A stretch of 64,000 nt of DNA from Brassica napus (taxonomy: Eukaryota; Streptophyta; Magnoliopsida; Brassicales; Brassicaceae): contig NW_026014635.1 in the NCBI RefSeq assembly GCF_020379485.1, positions 1 to 64,000 on the forward strand, read 5' to 3'. Positions 21,434 through 33,588 of the stretch are shown piece by piece. How positions within the stretch are numbered: position 1 is the stretch's first letter; every line of letters starts with the position of its first letter. The notes under the pieces were generated by a model, which saw only the letters and a list, made by a program, of their open reading frames with translations, searched no databases and was not told where the DNA came from. The position numbers and the translations under genes are program-made.

Positions 21434-24400
21434 TGTAACACCCCCGAACCGTCCTAAGCATAGATCAACCCACCGGCCAACAATCAAACAAGAACATGAC
21501 CGACGGACGACCCACACCAAGGGTTGGAGATGAAAGGCCAACCGGCCAGCCAACAATCAAACAAGAACATTACTGACCGTCCAACCCAACACCATGGTCC
21601 GGAAGCGCTACGTGACGGGCTAGGGACAATCCGGTCAGAGTCACAAACTTTACTCCACGACCTAGACCAGTTCATCCACTAACTCGTCCCGCTGCATCAA
21701 GGCATAAGGCTTTGCAACCCCTACCTAGAGTTAGCGTTTTCCGTTAGATCAAGGCCTAAGGCTTTTCAACCCGTACCTCGACCTAACGTTGTGTTAGACC
21801 GGACTAGTCAAACATCAGAGTTCTCATGAAGCGCATATAAAACAATTACTTTTATTGATTTAAGAAATATTCATACATTGTATAATTCAAGACTGGGCCC
21901 GACCTAATGCCAAATCGAGTCAACATAACACAATTCACAATACCGTTTACAAAAGGCATGAAAATCTACACCGGCGGTCCTAACGTCCAGCACCAAGCTA
22001 TCCGATCATCCTTACCTAAAGCGACCTGCAAAAAGGACAACGGAGTTGGATGAGTAATCTAGTATTACTCAGTGAGCTGGCGGCCTCTACCCGCAACCTA
22101 GACTCTACCCAGACAACCCAAAATAACAATCAATCTAGCCCTAGCATGCAATAAACGCTAAGGCAAAGCAAACCGTTACTAAGTTTGACTTGGCCTCCTG
22201 CCATGATCTAGCCTCAAGTAACGGGAACCTGCATTAAAACAAGTCAACAAACAATCCCTAGTTAACCATATATACGCCTGAGTTCAATACTCATGTAGTG
22301 TTAGACACTTAGACTATGCAAGTATCATTAATCGATCGACCAACAATCAAACAAGAACATGATCGGCCAACCAATGATACCGCATAGCTTTAATATCCAC
22401 CACCCTTCACAAGCAATCACTCAAACACATACAGGCCAACGTCAGGCCTACACTAACGAAATACACATCAAGCCTAATCCGGTACCTAAACCAGACTTAG
22501 GACTTAATGTCATAACCTGCAAGCAAATCAATCAACCACAATCACAATAATAACTATGAGTATCACGACTCGATCTAACTAGTAACACCGTATATCGGTG
22601 CTACACTGACTCGAGGGTTCCATAACCCTCTACGACACTCTAACACAACACAACACACTACCCCGGGAAATGGTGACTTAGTGTTCATCCTCTCTATCGG
22701 CAATATCCTATCTTCCTACCACAAAGGCCAGAAGAAGGAACTTTCAACCGACCGCGGCCCACAGTCCTTCGGGTCACCGCGCGACAGCCCACAGTCCTTC
22801 GGGTCACTGCCACATTACACCGTCGTGTAATCACTCAGCCATAGGCCATGATCCCGTCTCTCTGAGTCTTCCCGATCCAGCGAATAAGGGGTTTCCTTAA
22901 ACCCGCTGGGTCCGAGGCTGGGGAAACACTAATCACCCCTAAACAAGCCTAGTATGGACGAGTTACGCTCATACTGTCGGCACACTCACATAACACAAAC
23001 TCAATCTAGAACCTAACGTAATGATAAAGTTCTAGACACTAACCAGACACTCGACTCTACAACACAAACCAATAGTACCAGTAGTCCGGCCTATATGGCT
23101 TAAGACCCTGAGTACTAATAACTAAACAATAATATCGATACTAAACAACTCAATCAAACCGTTACCCAGATAGTCCAGCCTCCCGCTGAGAAACTATTTT
23201 TAAAGATAACGGGAACCTGCACTCAACCATATCAACACGCAAGAATAGAAAACATGATGCATCCTATTCTTAGTCCTAATCAGGTTATCAACTCAGTCTT
23301 AATTCCATTCATCTCAGCTTAGCCCTTGCTAAACTGAGTCCGGTTCCATGAATAAAATAACCCTAAGGACTCTACCATTCAATAGTGTGATCATTCTACT
23401 ATATATGCGACTCGATCTACCCTAAATTCCAAGTGGAATTCAAACAAACCAACGCACAGTGTTCTTGCAGCTGGTTGATCGGAGAGAGCCTAGCCAAAAC
23501 CCAATGCCTCTGTCTTCAATGGACTGGTATGGACGAATCAGGACTTGGACAGAACCTCCTCGGACTTCTGGATCTTCTTCTCGGACTTTCGGTAGAACAA
23601 TGGCTCTTAAAAATGCTCTAACTTCTTCAAAACAGCTCCAAATCCTTCACTTCCTTTTTCTACTTCACTTTCTCTCTCTAGCCCAAGTTTTAGAGTCATG
23701 TTTGAGTGTGTGGAATGAATGAAACGAGCTGGGGGAGCTGGGTTTATATAGATATGGCCAACCATTGAAATGGTGCCACTCCATCACCTGTGTGTCGTCC
23801 CGCATGCTTCCGGTCGCATGCGCAGCGACACACGGGCGTCCAAATGTCACCATGCATGACTTCTCTGCATGCCAGAAGCCAGCACCACGTCCAGATGTCA
23901 TTCAGAATGGCTAGAGCTCATGCATCGCGACACACGGGCCTCTGGGTGTCAAGACGATGCCATGTCGTGCTTTGGGTGTCATGCTGCGTGTGAGGCTTCA
24001 TCCTGCGGAGACATGTCGTGCTATGGAGACACTAAGATGCTTGGATATAGGACAGCATGTCCTGATCCCTCAGATAGGGCCACCTTGAGCTTTCCGGTTG
24101 ATTTGTGCGATTTCAGTCTTTCTGGTGAATTTTCGTCCCGCGATCAATCCCGAATATTTTTCCGCTCCCGTTCTGATTCTCTAAATATTTTTAATAAACT
24201 TCAGATGAATACTGAGATCCTCTAAAAATATTTCCCGAGCCTCCGGCTTCTTCCAATAATTTCGAAAAACCAAAATTAGGGTTTTCGACCAACTTTGGGT
24301 TTTCCCGTCGTGCTTGCTTCCCGTCCTGCTTACTCCCGTCATGCTTCCAAATTATAATATCTCTGAAATAATATTCAGATGATAGATGTAAAGTTTCGCG

Positions 24401-24786
24401 GAAAACTTAGTGGCTAAGAAACGTCGGGTTTCTGAAACGTCGAGCTTCTAAACCGTCGTGCTTCCAAAAATGTGATTCTTCCAAAATCTTCGTCTGATCA
24501 ATCTAAGACTCTTCTAAGAAAGGTAGAGAAGCTTAATATGTCTCATGGTTCACTCACGATCCATTCTTTGACCACATCCTACTTCGAACTTCTCGGTTGG
24601 CCCGTACCGCCCGCGGTTCGATCATCAAGTTGATGCTCGACCAATCTTCTGTCTTCTCCGAACCATGTTAAGTTTTGTGTGATCAAAACTCAACATTACT
24701 CCAAATATGTAATCTCCCAAAAGCTTGGCTCCAGATTCTGACTTTCCCTTGCTCGACCATTTTATCCCGAAGGGCGGGTTATCACA
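21434..24786 (-). repeat. Element E LTR, left copy (3.35 kb)
   Basis: By eye about 1% different from the right copy. It keeps a 44-bp stretch near 23550-23595 that is missing in the right copy, where the flanking AGAAC repeats have been joined. A minus-strand TATATAAA box is at 23743-23750. A 22-bp phrase is repeated in tandem near 22750-22810 and a CCCGTCNTGCTT-type short repeat lies near 24305-24350. Confidence 0.92.
23743..23750 (-). promoter_or_regulatory. TATA-like box, element E
   Basis: TATATAAA on the minus strand, repeated at 28015-28022 in the other LTR, followed by CCCAGCTCCCCCAGCTC. It is the clearest core promoter signal in this LTR. Confidence 0.5.
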
Positions 24787-25042
24787 TTCTTCCCCCCTTA
24801 ATAGAATTCGTCCTTGAATTCTTAGTTGTCCAATGGCTCAGCTTCACGACATGTTCATCCCCTTGATGAAAATTTCTCCTTGGATCACTTGTCTCGCGGT
24901 CTTGATCACTTGATGTGCTTCTTTATTGGTTTGCCCTTGGTTTCCTCCTTTCGGTTTCTCTGGTCTCCACCCAAACTTCTGGTTCTGAACTCACTCCGTC
25001 TTGATACATCTCAAAGCATTCCTTTAGTCTTGAATCCGTCCT

Positions 25043-25366
25043 TCACTTCTTGATTTCCCATGCTTCACTCATTCTTAACTCATCTCCATATCGCTTCACT
25101 GTCATGCTAAATTCATCTTCATATTGCTTCACCGTATCTACTGCTCTCCCATGAGTCTCCTTCTCAAAGTTGCCACAAAACTCTTCACTTGATGAATACT
25201 GAATCGTCTTCTTGCATTTACTCTGCCATAACGTGCACCATCTTTGCTTCTGATCACTGAAACCTTTCTTTTCCCAAAACTGATGAAGTCCTTTCTCAAC
25301 GAAGTCTTGCTCATACTTGTCCAGTCCATACCACTGTCCAGTCCCTCTGAATCTCTCTCTCTTCAC
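25043..25366 (-). pseudogene. Degenerate gag-like open frame in element E
   Basis: A 107-residue minus-strand frame. The stretch TVKQYEDEFSMTVKRYGDEL resembles the conserved gag motif around 'V.EYE.EF..L.RY' (compare AVREYEEEFNRLRR in element G). The remainder is Lys/Trp/Gln-rich with no clear match. It is probably a leftover gag piece and not a functional protein. No zinc knuckle, protease or RT is nearby. Confidence 0.4.
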
Positions 25367-25733
25367 TTTGGGTTTTTAGCCTTGAACTCTTTTCACTTTA
25401 AGGTTTCCATTCCTTAAAGTTCCGATCAACGAACACACAAGCTGCAACTCAAAAGAACACTTCACATGCAAGTTAGTAGACAATTAATCAAATAATCTAC
25501 TAACCCAGCAAATACTAACAATTCAACCTAACCGCAATTCTAACCAGAAACCTAACAGTTCTACCCAAGCAACCTAACAGTTCTAGATTCGACTATCTCA
25601 ATCCTAATTCCTAAAACCACAAATCCTATCGCTGGACATGACCGGTTTCCCTAATGCCTTTTGTGACTCAATTTGACTCGATAAATATTTAAAACCGATT
25701 AAATCATGAGTTCTGGAAGCATGGACAAACCAT

Positions 25734-25745
25734 GCTTTGATACCA
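25734..25745 (-). other. Primer binding site, element E (Met-tRNA-like)
   Basis: Minus strand TGGTATCAAAGC, four bases from the LTR. It differs by one base from the initiator-Met complement used by the other elements here. Confidence 0.8.
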
Positions 25746-25749
25746 CCTC

Positions 25750-28700
25750 TGTAACACGCCCGAACCGTCCTAAGCATAGATCGACCCACCGGCCAACAAT
25801 CAAACAAGAACATGACCGACGGACGACCTACAACAAGGGTTGGAGATGAAAGGCCAACCGGCCAGCCAACAATCAAACAAGAACATGACTGACCTTCCAA
25901 CCCAACACCATGGTCCGGAAGCGCTACGTGACGGACTAGGGACAATCCGGTCAGAGTCACAAACTTTACTCCACGACCTAGACCAGTTCATCCACTAACT
26001 CGTCCCGCTGCATCAAGGCATAAGGCTTTGCAACCCCTACCTAGAGTTAGCGTTTTCCGTTAGATCAAGGCCTAAGGCTTTTCAACCCGTACCTCGACCT
26101 AACGTTGTGTTAGACCGGACTAGTCAAATATCAGAGTTCTCATGAAGCGCATATAAAACAATTACTTTTATTGATTTAAGAAATATTCATACATTGAATA
26201 ATTCAAGACTGGGCCCGGCCTAATGCCAAATCGAGTCAACATAACACAATTCACAATACCGTTTACAAAAGGCATGAAAATCTACACCGGCGGTCCTAAC
26301 GTCCAGCACCAAGCTATCCGATCATCCTTACCTAAAGCGACCTGCAAAAAGGACAACGGAGTTGGATGAGTAATCTAGTATTACTCAGTGAGCTGGCGGC
26401 CTCTACCCGCAACCTAGACTCTACCCAGACAACCCAAAATAACAATCAATCTAGCCCTAGCATGCAATAAACGCTAAGGCTAAGCAAACCGTTACTAAGT
26501 TAGACTTGGCCTCCTGCCATGATCTAGCTTCAAGTAACGGGAACCTGCATTAAAACAAGTCAACAAACAATCCCTAGTTAACCATATATACGCCTGAGTT
26601 CAATACTCATGTAGTGTTAGACACTTAGACTATGCAAGTATCATTAATCGATCGACCAAAAATCAAACAAGAACATGATCGGCCAACCAATGATACCGCA
26701 TAGCTTTAATATCCACCACCCTTCACAAGCAATCACTCAAACACATACAGGCCAACGTCAGGCCTACACTAACGAAATACACATCAAGCCTAATCCGGTA
26801 CCTAAACCAGACTTAGGACTTAATGTCATAACCTGCAAGCAAATCAATCAACCACAATCACAATAATAACTATGAGTATCACGACTCGATCTAACTAGTA
26901 ACACCGTATATCGGTGCTACACTGACTCGAGGGTTCCATAACCCTCTACGACACTCTAACACAACACAACACACTACCCCGGGAAATGGTGACTTAGTGT
27001 TCATCCTCTCTATCGGCAATATCCTATCTTCCTACCACAAAGGCCAGAAGAAGGAACTTTCAACCGACCGCGGCCCACAGTCCTTCGGGTCACCGCGCGA
27101 CAGCCCACAGTCCTTCGGGTCACTGCCACATTACACCGTCGTGTAATCACTCAGCCATAGGCCATGATCCCGTCTCTCTGAGTCTTCCCGATCCAGCGAT
27201 TAAGGGGTTTCCTTAAACCCGCTGGGTACGAGGCTGAGGAAACACTAATCACCCCTAAACAAGCCTAGTATGGACGAGTTACGCTCATACTGTCGGCACA
27301 CTCACATAACACAAACTCAATCTAGAACCTAACGTAATGATAAAGTTCTAGACACTAACCAGACACTCGACTCTACAACACAAACCAATAGTACCAGTAG
27401 TCCGGCCTATATGGCCTAAGACCCTGAGTACTAATAACTAAACAATAATATCGATACTAAACAACTCAATAAACCGTTACCTAGATAGTCCAGCCTCCCG
27501 CTGAGCAACTATCTTTAAAGATAACGGGAACCTGCACTCAACCATATCAACACGCAAGAATAGAAAACATGATGCATCCTATTCTTAGTCCTAATCAGGT
27601 TATCAACTCAGTCTTAATTCCATTCATCTCAGCTTAGCCCTTGCTAAACTGAGTCCGGTTCCATGAATAAAATAACCCTAAGGACTCTACCATTCAATAG
27701 TGTGATCATTCTACTCTATATGCGACTCGATCTACCCTAAATTCCAAGTGGAATTCAAACAAACCAACTCACAGTGTTCTTGCAGCTGGTTGATCGGAGA
27801 GAGCCTAGCCAAAACCCAATGCCTCTGTCTTCAATGGACTGGTATGGACGAATCAGGACTTGGACAGAACAATGGCTCTTAAAAATGCTCTAACTTCTTC
27901 AAAACAGCTCCAAATCCTTCACTTCCTTTTTCTACTTCACTTTCTCTCTCTAGCCCAAGTTTTAGAGTGATGTTTGAGTGTGTGGAATGAATGAAACGAG
28001 CTGGGGGAGCTGGGTTTATATAGATATGGCCAACCATTGAAATGGTGCCACTCCATCACCTGTGTGTCGTCCCGCATGCTTCCGGTCGCATGCGCAGCGA
28101 CACACGGGCGTCCAAATGTCACCATGCATGACTTCTCTGCATGCCAGAAGCCAGCACCACGTCCAGATGTCATTCAGCATGGCTGGAGCTCATGCATCGC
28201 GACCCACGGGCCTCTGGGTGTCAAGACGATGCCATGTCGTGCTTTGGGTGTCATGCTGCATGTGAGGCTTCATCCTGCGGAGACATGTCGTGCTACGGAG
28301 ACACTAAGATGCTTGGATGAAGGACAGCATGTCCTGATCCCTCAGATAGGGCCACCTCGAGCTTTCCGGTTGATTTGTGCGATTTCGGTCTTTCTGGTGA
28401 ATTTTCGTCCCGCGATCAATCCCGAATATTTTTCCGCTCCCGTTCTGATTCTCTAAATATTTTTAATAAACTTCAGATGAATACTGAGATCCTCTAAAAA
28501 TATTTCCCGAGCCTCCGGCTTCTTCCAATAATTTCGAAAAACCAAAATTAGGGTTTTCGACCAACTTCGGGTTTTCCCGTCGTGCTTGCTTCCCGTCCTG
28601 CTTACTCCCGTCATGCTTCCAAATTACAATATCTCTGAAATAATATTCAGATGATAGATGTAAAGTTTCACGGAAAACTTAGTGGCTAAGAAACGTCGGG

Positions 28701-29058
28701 TTTCTGAAACGTCGAGCTTCTAAACCGTCGTGCTTCCAAAAATGTGATTCTTCCAAAATCTTCGTCTGATCAATCTAAGACTCTTCTAAGAAAGGTAGAG
28801 CAGCTTAATATGTCTCATGGTTCACTCACGATCCATTCTTCGACCACATCCTACTTCGAACTTCTCGGTTGGCCCGTACCGCCCGCGGTTCGATCATCAA
28901 GTTGATGCTCGACCAATCTTTTGTCTTCTCCGAACCATGTTAAGTTTTGTGTGATCAAAACTCAACATTACTCCAAATATGTAATCTCCCAAAAGCTTGG
29001 CTCCAGATTCTGACTTTCCCTTGCTCGACCATTTTATCCCGAAGGGCGGGTTATCACA
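25750..29058 (-). repeat. Element E LTR, right copy (3.31 kb)
   Basis: Partner of 21434-24786, with the 44-bp deletion near 27870 between direct AGAAC repeats and scattered substitutions. Ends TTATCACA at 29058, followed by the GTTCC duplication. Confidence 0.92.
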
Positions 29059-29063
29059 GTTCC

Positions 29064-29846
29064 ACTTCCAGTGGGTACCTAGATGAGTAGGATTTCGGTT
29101 TAATCACACATTTGGAAAACGTCCCATACCATTCTCCAAAGCATCTTACTATTGCGAATGCTCACACCATTCACAACAGCAATTATAATATACCTCAATC
29201 CCCATCATACTAAGATACTTACCATCATGTTCTTCCAATGATTGGAATGAACACTCTGAGTTTCCTCATTCTTTCCTTGGATGGATTCAGATTGGAATTG
29301 ATTCATTCCATCCAACTAGATATAAGGAAACCTACCTTGACCTATACCGAGTTCTAGCTGATCCATCTGATCACAAATCCACTCGTGTACTGGTCATGTA
29401 GTGTCTCCTTCGAGTCAGATTTAACAATGCATATGCTTTACTTATTATGAACGGCCATCAAGGGATAACACTTAACTTTTGTAGAGTGCTGCACGTTTAT
29501 GTCAACCTAAGCCACTCTCTGGTCCATGTTACTTCCCTTGTCCAGGTAATCCATAAACAAGTTTTGCATTGCTTCCATCCCTTCCAACCCGTCTATTACT
29601 TCTAAATAACTAGATCGACCAACCTTTCTGTTTTTAGGATCTTGCCCTTGGAGAACGTATCTTGGCTAAGCCGGTTCATCTTAGAATTCCCACATTCACA
29701 ATGATACCCTAGCTTACTTCAACTCTTTCTTGGCTCACCCCAACTAAGGTTCCATAGTCATCATAGTTTTTGGAATAATTTCGGTTTGGAACTCAACATC
29801 TTAGAGCGTTGTCCTAAACAGGATCAAGCATGCTCTGATACCAACT
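29064..29846 (-). other. Leader and primer binding site of element D
   Basis: Minus-strand leader between the primer site (29832-29843, TGGTATCAGAGC on the minus strand, tRNA-iMet) and the gag remnant. It matches the leaders of A and H. No coding sequence seen. Confidence 0.8.
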
Positions 29847-31448
29847 TGTAAGACCCGATCCCGGCCGCCTAGGCCGCGGTCGATGCCTCACGTCGCTCGG
29901 TCCACTTCCTGGTCGAAACTCTTAATTTTTGCCCTTTATTTATAATATCGCCCACAGGCGAGGGCTAACTTAAACCTTAGCTAAAGACTTCCCTAGTCAT
30001 TAATAGCTTAGATCCTTTCAACAGATACGCAGCGGATTATTTTCTAATTAACCATTGGTCTAAAACCAATCTAACACTTGTCTGGTCGAATCACCTTAGC
30101 CTTGGTCAGTTTACTCAACTACCAATTAGCTTAAAGGTCAATCCTAAACCCAAACCAAATGATACGATTCTGAGGTTTCATTCCCCTAAACCATTCTATC
30201 TAGATCTACATAAGTAAATGCTAGATCATACCTTTGCCACATCTATGGAGCTTATTAGCTCATCGGTCCTCCATTGACTCGAATTGCTCTTGCTTGACAG
30301 CTGGACCACGATCACTCCATGATCTTACTTAAGGTCCTTGTCGTGACTCCTGCATCAAACAACTCCCCTAGGTACTTAGTCATTCAACTTACCATCCCCA
30401 CAGACATAAGTAACCTTTGAGAAGTCTTTGAAAGGATAAGGGTGTGCATATGGCCTTTCTCGGCTCATGCACAATCCGAAATCCATTTGCCTTATAGGAA
30501 ATAGTACCAAGTCCATCTTCTGGACTGACAAAGCTCTTATATCCTAAGTCAATCAGCCAACCATCCTCACATGACTTGGAACTGATGAGTCATCATCTGG
30601 CCTGACCGGCCTTGGGACTTAACCCAGACAACATATATGATTTGTTCATACCAACCGATGCATTCCTTAATCAGATTAGTTCCGACACCTGGAACCATCA
30701 TTCAGAGGTCAGGTCGTCCATACTCAACCATGATCAGATCTTACACGGCTTTCCTTGAACAACCATACTTAGGCTCAATACTTATGGTCTACGACACATA
30801 GTACTAGCCACAGGCTTCGTCATGACTCTTAGCCAAACTCGAAGCTATCAACACCAAGGTTGATATATAGAAGCATCACATCAATACTCTTACTCCAGCA
30901 ACGTGACTATCCATACTAGTGTTCGGCCATCGAACCATCGTCATGAAACATGATCCGACCACTAGACTTGATAAGCCATCATCCACTTAGCATGTACTGA
31001 TAGAACCGGCCTTCCATTGCCATCATGTAGGTCTACTCCCTACATAAGACATATGGCGCCTATCCTACTCACCAACCCAAAGTTGATTGTAAGATATCCC
31101 ACTTAGCCTTTGCGGCCAGAACCATCCAACCATAACTGGATCATCCATAGTCCCGTCTAACCGTCTGGTTAAGATCTAGGTGTGATCGACCAGTTATAAG
31201 TCCGGCCCAAAGGCTCACGGACCTTCTTACCTGATCCGACCCAAAGCCTGGATCCATACCACAGAGTAAGGCCCAAGACCAAACCGGATTGCCTTGCAAC
31301 CAATCAGACCTTGCGATAAAACACTCTGGTTAAACTAACCGTCCGTCCGTTCGACTATGCAGCCGCGGACTGTCCACTTGGTTCGGCCTAAGCCTTGAAC
31401 CAATGGCACCGTTTGGAACTCAAACCCTTTGGGAACTAGTACCCTTTG

Positions 31449-32523
31449 TGTTGTAGTACCCACGACTGAGGTTCCCATTATCCGCAAAGGTCCAACCACA
31501 AGGTCCGGTTCAAGAGTTATAAGAGCTGGATTTGCCAAAGCTGTCCAGGAGTTGCTTGCATAGGAACAAACCGGGTTCAAGCAACTATTGATCCAGGAGT
31601 TGTCTGACTTGAAGCTGGAAGACACCGGTGAACCACTAGAGGTTCCAGACCCAGTCCATTCGAGCCAGTTCTCCTCCATCGGCCAGAATGAAGCCGGCCT
31701 GACCATTTCCACCTTCATACTCAATCCATCCAACCAACTTGCTTCCGGTTCAGAGATATAGCCGACCATCAGAAGGAGTAGTATGTGTTGTACTCTTTTT
31801 CCTTATCGAGGTTTTGTCCCACTGGGTTTTCCCGAAAGGTTTTAATGAGGCAACAAGCAAGCATACTATGAGTTCTGATCCGGACATCTCAAACCGCGAC
31901 CGGTCTATTGTTTTCTTTATTTTATTTCGGTTAAGACTTTGGCCATTTGTCTAGGCCCTTTTATTCTTTAAAGTCCAGTAAGGAACATCTATTTAAACCC
32001 TTGTAGTTGCCAACTTTTCGGCTAAGTCCTTTATGAAATCGTTTTTGCTTTAGCAAAGAAACCCTAAGTCTTTCAGTTGTGTGAAACATTGAGAGCAGCC
32101 GTGTGACATATCAAAGAGCCGATCCATTGTTCTTTGTGGCGTCCATCGATCCATTCCATTCCTTGTCTGAATCTTGAGAGAGACACACGTCCAACAAGAG
32201 CCGGAACCATATCTATCCTCCTATCCGACCTAGGCATCTTGCTGAGAGAGACATACGTCCAGCAGCAGATTCCATCCGCCAATCTACTCTTTTCACTATC
32301 TTTTGTTTTAGATTTCATTCATCCAATTCTATAAAAACCAAAAGAATCATATCTTGTTCTGTTCTTGTTCCTATTGAAAATTCACTAAAGGTTCCTATCT
32401 GTTGCAGGATCGATCCCAAGCAAGAGACGAGCCGGCCAGTACCATCCATCCGAGACAAGGCTGAACTGCGAATCGGTCATCCGTCCGTCCGTCCGTTCGA
32501 CCCTCCGACCCATGCCTACAACA
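31449..32523 (+). repeat. Element F 5' LTR (1075 bp)
   Basis: Carries a non-translated copy of the polyprotein tail. A CAG codon of the 3' copy is TAG here (31559-31561), consistent with no coding constraint on the 5' copy. TATA-like TATTTAAA at 31990-31997 (37829-37836 in the other LTR) and TATAAAAA near 32330. Confidence 0.93.
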
Positions 32524-32526
32524 TTT

Positions 32527-32538
32527 TGGTATCAGAGC
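32527..32538 (+). other. Primer binding site, element F (tRNA-iMet)
   Basis: TGGTATCAGAGC three bases after the LTR. Confidence 0.93.
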
Positions 32539-32869
32539 TGAAGTTTCCTGCGAAACTCAGTTCTTTCTGAACCCTAGCCGTCACAATTCAAAAAAAAAAA
32601 ATATTTACTTTCCTTTTTTTTATTTTCGGATTGTTCTCCAAGTTTTCTATTTAAAAAAAAAAAAAGAAGTTTTACTTTCTTTCCAAGTTTTCGAAAAAAT
32701 CAAAAAAAAAAAAAGATATTCATCTTTCCTTTTTCAACTTGATTCGATTTTTCCATAAATTTTAGCATTTACTTTATTTTGCCTTGGTCGATACTCAAGT
32801 ATCCGACCCCAAGCTACTATTTAATCCCTCTTGCCTCTAATTTTCTTTGAGTATCTTTTCAGAGAAACT
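32539..32869 (+). other. Leader of element F
   Basis: About 330 bp rich in A and T homopolymers (A-runs near 32590, 32652 and 32704). No coding sequence. Confidence 0.7.
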
Positions 32870-33588
32870 ATGGGAGATGTAGGTCAAGATCAAGCGGCCA
32901 TAAACGCTCAGCTCCTAGCCGACAATGAAGAGTTGAGGGCGAGCCTTAGGGCTATAACCGCCGAGGTTACTCAGCTACGACAGGGAGGCAGACACAACGG
33001 ACCTCGGCCACCAGGAAGGAATCAGCCTGACCCGCATGACACTGACTCGGACGAGGACAGTACTGATGATACGCGCAGTCAGGACGAAGAGAGGCCAAAC
33101 CGGGGTGGGAGGAGGAACGCGCGAGGACCCCGGGTCCAAGTAGGAGGAGGCCGCGACCGTAGAGGAGGTCGAGACCGAGAGGAGGAAGAGCCTTGGTTGG
33201 GAGGCAAGGCGCTTAAGCTTCATCCCCCAACGTTTGCTGGCAAGGTTTATCCGGATGCCTTCATCGTGTGGGAGAAGCGCATGGAGTACATCTTCGACTA
33301 TTACCAATATAGTGAGGCCAAGAAGGTTGCCCTAGCAGCAGCCCAGCTGACGGACAATGCTCTTTCGTGGTGGGATCGAGACGTTGCCAAGTCCGGGCCA
33401 GTGTGGAGAGCGCGTAATTGGACCGAGATGCGGACCGAGCTTCGCGCGAGGTACATTCCATCTTACTACCAGCGTGATGTGCTAAAACGTTTTCGTAAAC
33501 TTACGCAGGGAACTAAGACTGTGGAGGGTACTTTGAGGAGTTCGAGGCACTTAGGAATAAGCTTGAGACCGACGAGCCCGAAGAGACA
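32870..33588 (+). pseudogene. gag of element F (N-terminal part)
   Basis: Starts ATG GGAGATGTAG (MGDVGQDQ) at 32870; the in-frame methionine at 32831 lies in leader sequence and is less likely. Order: an N-terminal helix, probably coiled coil (NEELRASLRAITAEVTQLRQ), a charged Asp/Arg/Gly-rich linker, then the retrotransposon gag core (LKLHPPTFAGK, DAFIVWEKRMEYIFDYYQYSE, WWDRDVAKSG). Near 33527 a single-base loss shifts the frame just before the [14 protein letters not shown] motif. The original frame stops at 33590-33592, while the true continuation is the frame that is open at 33589. Gag would assemble the particle; it needs the shift corrected to be fused to pol. Confidence 0.85.

Larger units (their letters stand above)
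24787..25749 (-). other. Interior of element E
   Basis: 963 bp. Polypurine tract on the minus strand at 24787-24803 (TATTAAGGGGGGAAGAA) and primer site near 25734-25745. Apart from one degenerate gag-like open frame (25043-25366), nothing coding is visible. Confidence 0.8.
21434..29058 (-). mobile_element. Element E: long-LTR, nearly non-coding retrotransposon (LARD-like)
   Basis: Minus-strand element. LTRs 21434-24786 and 25750-29058 begin TGTGATAACC and end GTGTTACA (minus strand). The interior is only 963 bp, with a primer site and polypurine tract. A GTTCC duplication lies at 21429-21433 and 29059-29063, inside element D. With 3.3-kb LTRs and an interior too short for gag-pol, it fits the large retrotransposon derivative type. 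The pre-tract phrase GGACGAATTC resembles Ty3/gypsy elements here, so it is probably a gypsy derivative. Confidence 0.93.
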
